64,000 nucleotides of DNA from Myxococcales bacterium (lineage in GTDB: Bacteria; Myxococcota_A; Polyangia; Nannocystales; Nannocystaceae), in NCBI GenBank assembly GCA_020633315.1, contig JACKDV010000002.1, forward strand, positions 1 to 64,000, read 5' to 3'. The notes below the pieces were generated by a model that had not been told where the DNA came from, made no database searches, and was given only the letters and a program-made list of their open reading frames with translations. Shown one piece after another: positions 43,350 through 50,503 of this stretch. The stretch's first letter is position 1. Each line of letters starts with the position of its first letter. Both the position numbers and the translations under genes were made by a program.

Positions 43350-44426
43350 TCAGCTCTCGACGGCGGCCCGCAGGGCCTCGACCAGCGGCACCAGGCCCGC
43401 GCGGTCGGTGGGGGAGGAGGCCCAGATCGCCAGCGCATCGATGGTGGGCGCAATCTCGCCGGCGAAGTCCCCACAGTGAGCGTAGGTCGGCCGGCCCGGG
43501 GCCATGCCGCACTCGGCGACGGCAAAGGCATCTCCGTCGGCACAGCGGCTGGGCATCACCTGCACATGGAGCTCGAAGCCGGGGTCGCCGGCGATCGCCC
43601 GGTAGCGGGCCGCGGTGGCCTCGACGGCGTCGACCCGCGAGCCCACGCAGCTCTGCTCGATCGGCTGCTGCTCCTGCAGGGCCACGCCCCGCAGGCCGCC
43701 CGCCACCATCGCTGCGATCGCTTGGTCGGAGACCGCGTCCACGGTGAGGCGGATGGGTCCCCACACCGTCCACAAGCCGTGCTCGGCCGCCAACGAGGAG
43801 AAGATCGCGACGGGGTTGGATTGCGGCGAGGGATCGTCGAGGGCCTGCATCTGCGCGGCCGGGGTCATCATGCCCTCGGTGTTGTAGCCGAAGCCCTCCA
43901 CCCCTGCGGCATGCAGGGCATCGGCCCCCGGGGACTGCAGCACCGACTCGAGGGTGGTCCACGACGACAGCATGATGATCTCGGTGACCTCGGGGTCATC
44001 GATCTGCTGCAGCAGCCCGAGCTCCTGCTCGAAGCCGGCGAAGGCGGGGTCGGAGGCCCAGGCGTAGACCACGAAGGGACCGAGGCCAGCGAGCTCGTCG
44101 CGCTGCTCGAGGTAGTTGGCGGCGGCGATCCAGATCGGCAGCGCATCGACGGCGGGGGGCAGGCCGCCGTCGTCGGTGGTGCCCCCAGTGGAGTCCCCGC
44201 CGTCGGTGGTGCCCGTGGGCTCGCCCGCGTCGGTGGAGCCCGTGGCGCCCGGGCTGTCGGAGGTGGCTGTGCTCGTCGTCTCGTCCCCCTCGCCCGCGCT
44301 GGGATCGCCGGTGTAGGGCATGCCGCCCGGCCCCCGCGGATCCTCCACGAGGCAGGCGGTCAGCAGCAGCGACGCCGCACCGAGGCGGCACGCGGGACGA
44401 AGGGAGTCGAGCCAGGCCGAGCCCAT
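43350..44426 (-). CDS. Hypothetical surface lipoprotein
   Basis: A 358-residue protein. I chose the ATG at 44426 because it gives a standard lipoprotein signal (RLGAASLLLTAC); the frame is open to 44522. A Thr/Ser/Gly/Asp spacer (about 30-80) precedes a 275-residue domain. Its alternating strand-helix order (GPFVVYAWASDPAFAGFEQE, EVTEIIMLSSWTTLESVL, GVEGFGYNTEGM) suggests a TIM-barrel-like fold, as in glycoside-hydrolase-like proteins. No catalytic motif could be assigned. Function unknown. Confidence 0.78.
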   Translation of the reverse strand: MGSAWLDSLRPACRLGAASLLLTACLVEDPRGPGGMPYTGDPSAGEGDETTSTATSDSPGATGSTDAGEPTGTTDGGDSTGGTTDDGGLPPAVDALPIWIAAANYLEQRDELAGLGPFVVYAWASDPAFAGFEQELGLLQQIDDPEVTEIIMLSSWTTLESVLQSPGADALHAAGVEGFGYNTEGMMTPAAQMQALDDPSPQSNPVAIFSSLAAEHGLWTVWGPIRLTVDAVSDQAIAAMVAGGLRGVALQEQQPIEQSCVGSRVDAVEATAARYRAIAGDPGFELHVQVMPSRCADGDAFAVAECGMAPGRPTYAHCGDFAGEIAPTIDALAIWASSPTDRAGLVPLVEALRAAVES

Positions 44427-44562
44427 GCCCCGGTAGATGCCGCCCTCGCTCCCGGGTTCATGCCCGGCGCGAGCACGGGCGCCCGACGGGACGCTCCATG
44501 ACGCGCACCCGAGGCCCGGCACCGAAATTACGGGCGGGCGATGGCCTCGATCGTCGGGGGCC

Positions 44563-45375
44563 TCAGATCTTGTCGAGCCCGAGCACGTCGACCATGTCGT
44601 AGAGGCCGGGGGCGCGGCCTCCCAGCCAGCGTGCGGCTCGCAGGGCGCCCTGGGCGAAGATCGAGCGATCCATCGCGCGGTGGGTGAGCTCGATGCGCTC
44701 GCCCTCGCCGAAGAACATCAGGGTGTGCTCGCCGATCGATCCCCCGCCGCGCAGCGACATCACCCCGATCTCCTCGTTGGTGCGGGGGCGGTCGGCCTTC
44801 TCGCGCGACATCACGGCCACCTCGTCGAAGCTGCGCCCGTTGGCCGCGGCCACCGCCTTGGCGATGCGGATGGCGGTGCCCGAGGGGGCGTCGCGCTTGT
44901 GGCGGTGGTGCAGCTCGAACAGCTCGGCCTCCCACTCGCGGCCGAGCGCCTTGGCGGCCAGCGAGGCGAGGCGGGTGACCAGGGTGACGCCCACGCTGAA
45001 GTTGGCGGCGCTGACGATGGGCAGCTCCTGCGCGGCCTCCTTGAGCAGGGCCCGGGTGCTGGCATCGATCCCGGTGGTGCCCAGCACCAGCGGCGCGCGG
45101 ATCTCCAGGCAGCGCCGGATGTTGTTCTCGGTGGCCCGCGGCAGCGAGAAGTCCACCACCACGGCGCCGCGCGGGGGGTCCATCGTGTCGGTGACCATCA
45201 CCCCGCAGTCGGGCATGCCGCACAGGCGCCCGGCGTCCTGGTCGAGGCCGGGGCCCCCCGTACGATCGACGGCCCCCACCAGCGTCATGGATTCGCTCTC
45301 CATCACGCTGCGCAGGAGGGTCTTTCCCATGCGCCCACGGGCGCCCACGATGACGACGGCGGTCAGACGGTCCAT
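44563..45375 (-). CDS. dapB: 4-hydroxy-tetrahydrodipicolinate reductase DapB
   Basis: The second committed enzyme of lysine and meso-diaminopimelate synthesis, reducing the DapA product with NAD(P)H. Residues 7-17 hold the nucleotide loop (VVIVGARGRMG), LGTTG at about 98-102, and the substrate signature ELHHRHKRDAPSGTA with H156, H157 and K160. Length (270) is normal. The ATG shares one base with the dapA stop (TGATG), so the pair is translationally coupled. The product feeds peptidoglycan and lysine. Confidence 0.96.
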   Translation of the reverse strand: MDRLTAVVIVGARGRMGKTLLRSVMESESMTLVGAVDRTGGPGLDQDAGRLCGMPDCGVMVTDTMDPPRGAVVVDFSLPRATENNIRRCLEIRAPLVLGTTGIDASTRALLKEAAQELPIVSAANFSVGVTLVTRLASLAAKALGREWEAELFELHHRHKRDAPSGTAIRIAKAVAAANGRSFDEVAVMSREKADRPRTNEEIGVMSLRGGGSIGEHTLMFFGEGERIELTHRAMDRSIFAQGALRAARWLGGRAPGLYDMVDVLGLDKI

Positions 45376-46259
45376 CACTTCCTCTGTTCCAGGGTGTCGA
45401 GCACGCGGCGGAGCTCCGCGCGGGCGGGGTGGTCTTCGGGAAGCTCTCGGAGGGGCAGGCGGATCTCGGGCCCCATCGTGCCGAGCATGTGCAGCGCCAC
45501 CTTGAGCGGCTCGGGGTTGCTCGACATGAACAGGGCCCGCGACAGCGGGAGCTGACGGTAGTGCAGGGCCCGCGCCTCGTCCCAGCGGCCCTCGGCCGCG
45601 GCCCGGCACAGGTCGGCGAACAGGCCGGGGGCCACGTTGCTGCCGACCGAGATCACGCCGTCGCCCCCCACCGCGAGGAAGGGCAGCACGGTGAAGTCGT
45701 CGCCGCTGAGCATCGACAGCTCGTCGCCGCACAGCTCGCGCAGCCGGGTGGCCCGCTCCATGTCGCCGGTGGCCTCCTTGATCCCCATGATCTTGGGATC
45801 CTCGACGAGGCGGGCCACGGTCTCGGGCAGCAGGTCGCAGGCGGTGCGCCCCGGCACGTTGTAGAGCACCATCGGCAGGCCGGTGGCGTCGGCGATGGCC
45901 CGGAAGTGGGCGACGAGGCCCTCCTGGGTGGGCTTGTTGTAGTAGGGCGTGATCTGCAGGGTTGCGTCGGCTCCGAGCTCCTCGCAGGCGCGCACCAGAT
46001 CGATGGCCTCTTGGGTGCTGTTGGAGCCCGCGCCGGCCACCACGGGCACGCGTCCCTTGGCCTGTGCGACGACGGTGCGCACCACCTGCACGTGCTCCTC
46101 GTGGGAGAGCGTGGACGACTCTCCGGTGGTGCCGCAGGGCACCAGCCCGTGGATGCCGGCGGCGATCTGATCCTCCACGAAGCGCTCGAGCGCCTCGGTG
46201 TCGACCTTGCCGTTGCGAAGCGGGGTAGCCAGGGCCGTGAGTGCACCGTGGAGCTTCAA
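45375..46259 (-). CDS. dapA: 4-hydroxy-tetrahydrodipicolinate synthase DapA
   Basis: Condenses pyruvate with aspartate-semialdehyde. In the 294-residue TIM barrel the Schiff-base lysine is K161 (GIKEATG), with Y133 (VLYNVPGRT), the T44-T45 pair (PCGTTGES) and R138 in place. The start is a TTG at 46259, chosen because GGAGG lies five bases upstream and KLHGALTALATPL begins the barrel; no ATG fits. It is first in the dapA-dapB pair. A TAAGGT hexamer precedes the ribosome-binding site. Confidence 0.95.
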   Translation of the reverse strand: MKLHGALTALATPLRNGKVDTEALERFVEDQIAAGIHGLVPCGTTGESSTLSHEEHVQVVRTVVAQAKGRVPVVAGAGSNSTQEAIDLVRACEELGADATLQITPYYNKPTQEGLVAHFRAIADATGLPMVLYNVPGRTACDLLPETVARLVEDPKIMGIKEATGDMERATRLRELCGDELSMLSGDDFTVLPFLAVGGDGVISVGSNVAPGLFADLCRAAAEGRWDEARALHYRQLPLSRALFMSSNPEPLKVALHMLGTMGPEIRLPLRELPEDHPARAELRRVLDTLEQRK

Positions 46260-46264
46260 GCCGT

Positions 46265-46269
46265 CCTCC
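46265..46269 (-). promoter_or_regulatory. Ribosome-binding site that fixes the TTG start of dapA
   Basis: GGAGG on the minus strand, five bases before the TTG at 46259. It is one of the few strong Shine-Dalgarno sequences in the window. Confidence 0.75.
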
Positions 46270-46323
46270 TGCTCGTGAGCGGACCTTAGCAGTCCCTCGC
46301 GCAGGCTCGCCACCGGGCTCGGC

Positions 46324-46752
46324 TCAGCCCCACCCGAGGGGCTCGGCGACCACCTGCGGCGCGAAGCCCCGCGCGTCGACGCGCCCGAGCGCGGCCACGA
46401 GCACACCGCGCGCCCAGGGCAGGGGCAGGTGGTGACGGCCGAATGCGCTCGTGCACGGGCGGGAGGTGATCCAGCGCCGCGGGATGCGAGCGTCACCCCC
46501 CAGCACGCACACTACCAGGTGCACGTCGTCGGGCGAGGTCACGCCCTGCCAGCGCAGGGTGAGGGCATCGTCCTCGACGGCGGCGCTCAGGCGCGGGCGG
46601 ATCGTCAGCCGAGCGCGCAGGGCGAGTGCATCACCGTCGTAGGGATCGCGGGCGAGCACCTCGTCGAGGATGGCCCGGGCGCGCGCGCCATGGCCCTGGG
46701 TGAGGTACAGGCGCGCCAGGGTGGCGCTCGCGATCGGATCGGCGGTGGTCAC
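46324..46752 (-). CDS. TPR-containing small protein, translationally coupled to ribF
   Basis: A 142-residue protein from the GTG at 46752, which overlaps the ribF stop in GTGA. Residues 5-45 form a TPR-like helix pair (SATLARLYLTQGHGARARAI, LDEVLARDPYDGDALALRAR). The rest is a beta-rich domain (AAVEDDALTLRWQGVTSPDD, VHLVVCVLGGD). This order (TPR plus a fibronectin-like domain read out as W-x-G) recurs in myxobacteria. No role known. The coupling suggests co-expression with ribF only. Confidence 0.75.
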   Translation of the reverse strand: MTTADPIASATLARLYLTQGHGARARAILDEVLARDPYDGDALALRARLTIRPRLSAAVEDDALTLRWQGVTSPDDVHLVVCVLGGDARIPRRWITSRPCTSAFGRHHLPLPWARGVLVAALGRVDARGFAPQVVAEPLGWG

Positions 46753-47768
46753 GATGCGTCGGGGGTGATGACGCGGGCGAGCGCGTCGGGATCGATCCGC
46801 TCGCGCGCGGCCGCCACGTCGCGCCGGAGCTGCGCCACCAGGGCGGCCGGGCCGTCGAAGCGCTGCTCGTCGCGCAGGCGAGCCACGAACGACAGCTCCA
46901 CCTCCAGCCCGTAGAGCCCGTCCCCGAGCTCCTGGTCGATCACGTGGGCCTCGAGGCTCAGCGGAGGCGCGCCCCCGGCTTGGTCCTGAAAGGTGGGGTT
47001 GGTGCCGAGGTTGGCCGCGGCCGGCCAGGCCTTGCCCGCGTGCAGGCCATCGGGGCTCCACACCACCAGCACGCCGGCGTAGACCCCCGAAGGGGGAAGG
47101 AAGCCGCCGGGCGCCGAGATGTTCGCGGTGGGGAAGCCGATCGTGCGGCCCCGGCGGGCGCCGTGCACCACGGTGCCTGGCACCGAGTGCCAGCGCCCGA
47201 GCATCGCGCCCGCGCGCTCGACCTGCCCCGCTCGCACCGCGTCGCGGACGGCGGTGGCCCCCAGCTTGTGCGAGGGATCGGTGTCGGGCAGCCACGCCGA
47301 CTCGGGCATGGGCACGGCCGGCACGCGGGCCACCTCGATCCCGGCGGGGGCGAGCAGCTCGGCCAGCATCGCCCCGTCGCCCTCGCGACCGCGGCCGAAG
47401 CGGAAGTCCTCGCCCACCACCACCGCCCGCGGCCGCAGCCCCTCCACGAGCACGGTGCGGGCGAAGGCCTCGGCGCTCATGCGGGCCACCTCGCGATCGA
47501 AGGGCAGCAGCACCAGGTGGTCCACGCCCAGCGCTGCGCACACGCGGCGGCGCTGCACCGGCGTCTGCAGCAGGGCCGGCGCTCGCTCGGGGGCCAGCAC
47601 CTGCTGCGGATGGGGATCGAAGGTCACCATCCCCAGGTGCTCGCCCAGCGCCTTGGCTCGCGACAGCAGGGCCTGGTGCCCGATGTGCATGCCGTCGAAC
47701 GCGCCGAGGCACACCGCAGTACCGGGGGGCAGGGCGGAGGTGTCTCGCTGCTCGACGATGCGCGCCAT
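46749..47768 (-). CDS. ribF: Riboflavin kinase/FMN adenylyltransferase RibF
   Basis: Makes FMN and FAD from riboflavin. The N-terminal adenylyltransferase has the GxFDGxHxGH site (CLGAFDGMHIGHQALL, about 19-34) and VVGEDFRFGRGREG. The C-terminal kinase begins near residue 185 with GxVVHGARRGRTIGFPTANI and ends with LRDEQRFDGPAALVAQLRRD. 339 residues from the ATG at 47768; the open frame continues to 47825 without homology. Both halves look intact. Confidence 0.95.
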   Translation of the reverse strand: MARIVEQRDTSALPPGTAVCLGAFDGMHIGHQALLSRAKALGEHLGMVTFDPHPQQVLAPERAPALLQTPVQRRRVCAALGVDHLVLLPFDREVARMSAEAFARTVLVEGLRPRAVVVGEDFRFGRGREGDGAMLAELLAPAGIEVARVPAVPMPESAWLPDTDPSHKLGATAVRDAVRAGQVERAGAMLGRWHSVPGTVVHGARRGRTIGFPTANISAPGGFLPPSGVYAGVLVVWSPDGLHAGKAWPAAANLGTNPTFQDQAGGAPPLSLEAHVIDQELGDGLYGLEVELSFVARLRDEQRFDGPAALVAQLRRDVAAARERIDPDALARVITPDAS

Positions 47769-47891
47769 GGTGCTGCTGCGCGGCGTGGCCGAGGCGGTCG
47801 ACGCCGGGGCCGTGCCGCCCCGCACCCTAGCAAGGCGGCCTCGCTCCGGGTCAAGTCATTGCAATCATTGGGGCTTCTCGGTGGGGCCCGC

Positions 47892-48284
47892 TCAACCTGG
47901 CTTGACGCCCAGCGTCTCCATCAGGTCCTCGAGGATCTCCACCTCGCCCCGCTCGACCCGGCCGTCGCCCCAGATCGCGTGCTCGGCCAGGGTCACGATG
48001 TCGTCGCGATCCTTGGGATCGGGATAGGCGTTGGCGAGCTCCTGCAGGTCGAGAGGCTGCTCGCACAGCTCGTCGAGGTACTCCCGCAGCTCCTCCTCGT
48101 CGTGCGCGCCCACCAGCCGGCCGAGCAGATCGAGCTCGGCCCGCTCGATGTCGTCGTCGGCGTAGAGCATGTGGGCGAGCAGGCGCATCAGCAGCCCGTC
48201 GGGCCCCTGCGGCTGGCCCACCGGGGGGGCGCTGGGATCCTCGAGGACGTGCAGGAACGCGCCGGGCCCGGACATGGGGCGCAT
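47892..48284 (-). CDS. TerB/DUF533-like acidic helical protein
   Basis: A 130-residue acidic, all-helical cytoplasmic protein. The phrases LLAHMLYADDDIERAELDLL, GRLVG and HAIWGDGRVERGEVEILEDL (with paired D/E near the start of helices) match the TerB tellurite-resistance/DUF533 helical fold, a putative metal-binding module. The start may be the ATG at 48284 or 48275; neither has a ribosome-binding site. No ter genes adjoin, so tellurite resistance is not implied. Confidence 0.75.
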   Translation of the reverse strand: MRPMSGPGAFLHVLEDPSAPPVGQPQGPDGLLMRLLAHMLYADDDIERAELDLLGRLVGAHDEEELREYLDELCEQPLDLQELANAYPDPKDRDDIVTLAEHAIWGDGRVERGEVEILEDLMETLGVKPG

Positions 48285-48352
48285 TGTGGACGCAAATGGC
48301 CGAAGCTCAAGGGCGCGGGGACGCGATGGCCCCGAGGCCCCGCTCGGGGCGG

Positions 48353-49201
48353 TCAGAAGCGTCCCGAGAGCACGACGGCGGCGGAGCGGTCGTCGGCGGC
48401 GATCGACGCTCGCAGGCGTCGCTGACGGTGGATGCCCAGGCCGACCAGGGCCGCGCCGCCGGTGACGGCCACCACGCCGGCGATGGCGAGGCCGCGGGCC
48501 ACCTGCGGGCGAGGGGCTGCGGCGCACTCGTCCAGGCCGAACTTGCAGTCCCACTTGGCGTTCTCCACTCCGGCCCCGATGAGCAGCAGCACGCCGGCGA
48601 CGGCCGAGACCCCGCCGAGCGAGAGCAGGGTGTGGGCCTGGGTGGCCTCGCGCTGGCGACGGTCGAGCTCCTCGCTCGTGGTGGGCGGGGCCACGCGGAA
48701 GTCGAGGCGCTGGGCCTCGCCGGGGGTGACCGCCACCACGCGCTCGGTGGACGGCCCGCCGCGATCGCCGGTGACGGTGTAGATGCCGGGGGGCAGGTCG
48801 TCCACGCGGTAGCGACCGTCGAGGTCGGTCACGGTGATCACCGGCTGGCTCAGGCAGGTGCACTGCAGCACCACTCGCACGCCGGCCATGGTGACGCCCT
48901 CGATCTCGGTGTCGCTGAGGATCCCCTCGATCACGCCGAGGCTCGGGTCGCCGGGGCCGAGGGGCTCGGGCGACGCCAGGGGAGCCGCGGGCTCGGGAGC
49001 GGGCGCCTCGGGCTCGGGCGAGCGCGCGGGAGCGAGGGGCTCCACCTCCACCGGCGCGGGCTCGGCCGCGGCGGGAGGCGGCGTGGGCTCGGGGGGCGGC
49101 TGCGGCTGCAGGTCGGTCGGCCGCTGGATCGGCACGGGCACGGGCTCGGGCGCCGTCGTCACGAGGAGCAGGGCGAGCGCGGAGAGGCTGAGGTGGGGCA
49201 C
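48353..49201 (-). CDS. Exported protein with carboxypeptidase-regulatory-like domain and two membrane helices
   Basis: A 282-residue protein from the GTG at 49201 (a TTG at 49210 is also possible), giving signal LSLSALALLLV. A Pro/Glu/Ala linker (25-90) follows, then a CarboxypepD_reg-like beta domain (about 95-175: GVRVVLQCTCLSQPVITVTD, LDGRYRVDDLPPGIYTV). The end carries two hydrophobic helices (LLSLGGVSAVAGVLLLIGAG and GLAIAGVVAVTGGAALVGLG). Same overall design as the protein at 24498-25664. Function unknown; probably an envelope protein. Confidence 0.75.
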   Translation of the reverse strand: MPHLSLSALALLLVTTAPEPVPVPIQRPTDLQPQPPPEPTPPPAAAEPAPVEVEPLAPARSPEPEAPAPEPAAPLASPEPLGPGDPSLGVIEGILSDTEIEGVTMAGVRVVLQCTCLSQPVITVTDLDGRYRVDDLPPGIYTVTGDRGGPSTERVVAVTPGEAQRLDFRVAPPTTSEELDRRQREATQAHTLLSLGGVSAVAGVLLLIGAGVENAKWDCKFGLDECAAAPRPQVARGLAIAGVVAVTGGAALVGLGIHRQRRLRASIAADDRSAAVVLSGRF

Positions 49202-49286
49202 GACGAGCAAGCGTACCGCGATGCGGCCACCGTTGGCCCGCCAAGGGGTCCCTCGAAGGGATGGATTGGCGCGCGGGCTCGAACGC

Positions 49287-49320
49287 GCGACGGGCCGCCC
49301 TCGAGAGGGCGGCCCGTCGC
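49287..49320 (-). terminator. Perfect 16-bp inverted repeat terminator
   Basis: GCGACGGGCCGCCCTC (49287-49302) and GAGGGCGGCCCGTCGC (49305-49320) are exact reverse complements. It lies 24 bases past the stop of the lipoprotein gene at 49345 and before the next gene on the same strand. It is the strongest hairpin in the window. No U-tract. Confidence 0.75.
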
Positions 49321-49344
49321 GGGTCGGTGCCGGAAGGATACGGG

Positions 49345-50313
49345 CTATCCGGGCGGCGGCGGGTAGCAGCAGCTGAGGTAGCAGAAGTAGTCGGTCGGGC
49401 AGTCCGCGTTGGACATGCATGGATCGCCCGCCGGGCAGCTCACGCCGCCGCAGCCCTCGGGCGGCTCGGTCTCGCCGAAGCAGATCTCGCACTCCTCGGG
49501 CTCGCAGGGGTTGCCGCAGTCCTCGATCTGCGGGGTGCACTCGCTGCAGGCGTCGAGGTTGTCGAGCGCACAGTCGGGGCTCGAGTTGAGGAAGATCCAC
49601 ACCGAGCCCTCGTCGGTCTGCACCTCGCAGCAGCCGAAGCAGTCGCAGCCGGGCGGCACGAAGGGCTCGCAGAACTCGATGCAGCCCTGATCCTGGTTGG
49701 GCGGCTGGTTGTTGCAGTTGTTGCCGCCCGTGTACTCGCAGTTGATGTCCGCGCCCGGGTTGGCGGGGTCGCAGCGCAGGTCCCAGATGCAGCCGTCGTC
49801 GCCCTGGCCGCTGTTGCCGTCGAAGAAGCAGTCCTGCTTGCAGTCCATGTTGTCGCCGGGGATGCCGGTCTGGAACGAGCCCTCGTCGTCGTCGCAGGGG
49901 CCGGTGCACTCGGGGTCGAACAGGTCGATGAAGCCGTCGCCGTCGTCGTCCAGGCCGTTGCCGCAGGCCCACACGGTGCCGCCGCAATCGACGGTGCCGC
50001 CGGGGTTGCCCCCCGTGGTGGTCGCGGTGCCGCCATCGGAGCCGCTGTCGGCCGAGTCGGTGTTGCCTCCGTCGGTCGAGGTGGCGCTGCCCTGCGTGGC
50101 GCTGCCGTCGGCGGTGCCGTTGTCGGCGCTGGCATTGGACTCGTTGCTGGTCGTGGATCCGCCGTCGAGGTCGATGCCGCTGGTCTGCTCGGTATCGGCG
50201 CTGGTCGCCCCCGGATCGACGGTGTCGGGGCAGCCGCTCAGCGCGACGCCCAGGGTCGCGAGGATCCACCAGCGCGGTCGCGCGCGCTCAGTCATCTCGT
50301 CGTGCGAAGCCAT
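49345..50313 (-). CDS. Cysteine-rich surface lipoprotein
   Basis: A 322-residue lipoprotein from the ATG at 50313, with GGGG five bases upstream (50316 and 50295 are also possible). The signal ends GVALSGC. A Ser/Thr/Asp/Gly spacer of about 75 residues follows. Then comes a region with about 30 cysteines: a CGNGLDDDGDGFIDLFDPEC calcium-loop-like motif, and many CxxC/CC pairs (CDCFGCCEV, CSECTPQIEDC, CEPEECEIC), ending FCYLSCCYPPPPG. The CGNGxDDDGDGxxDxxDPEC unit is frequent in myxobacterial surface proteins and resembles EF-like/TSP3 calcium loops. Ligand unknown. Confidence 0.82.
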   Translation of the reverse strand: MASHDEMTERARPRWWILATLGVALSGCPDTVDPGATSADTEQTSGIDLDGGSTTSNESNASADNGTADGSATQGSATSTDGGNTDSADSGSDGGTATTTGGNPGGTVDCGGTVWACGNGLDDDGDGFIDLFDPECTGPCDDDEGSFQTGIPGDNMDCKQDCFFDGNSGQGDDGCIWDLRCDPANPGADINCEYTGGNNCNNQPPNQDQGCIEFCEPFVPPGCDCFGCCEVQTDEGSVWIFLNSSPDCALDNLDACSECTPQIEDCGNPCEPEECEICFGETEPPEGCGGVSCPAGDPCMSNADCPTDYFCYLSCCYPPPPG

Positions 50314-50503
50314 CATGTCCCCTCATGATGACGCGAACGATGGCCTCGCGCGCGTCGGATCGCCAATAAAGCCGCAATTGGGACACGGGGCTCCACCGCC
50401 CGACGCGGTCGGAACCAGCGGAGCCGAACCGATCGCCGTTCGAGGCGGAGGCGGGGAGGAATCCGGGCTTGCCGCGATCGATGGGCGATGGAACCATCCC
50501 GCC

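Noticed and set aside
49281..49320. A tRNA-like stretch (GCTCGAACGC before a stem)
   Set aside because: No acceptor stem, anticodon arm or CCA could be placed. It is part of a 16-bp terminator hairpin. No tRNA gene was found in the window.
49697..50503. N-terminal extension of the DUF2723 protein (open frame from 49697)
   Set aside because: It is antisense to the cysteine-rich lipoprotein and repeats that gene's composition. The family begins just after the GTG at 50504.
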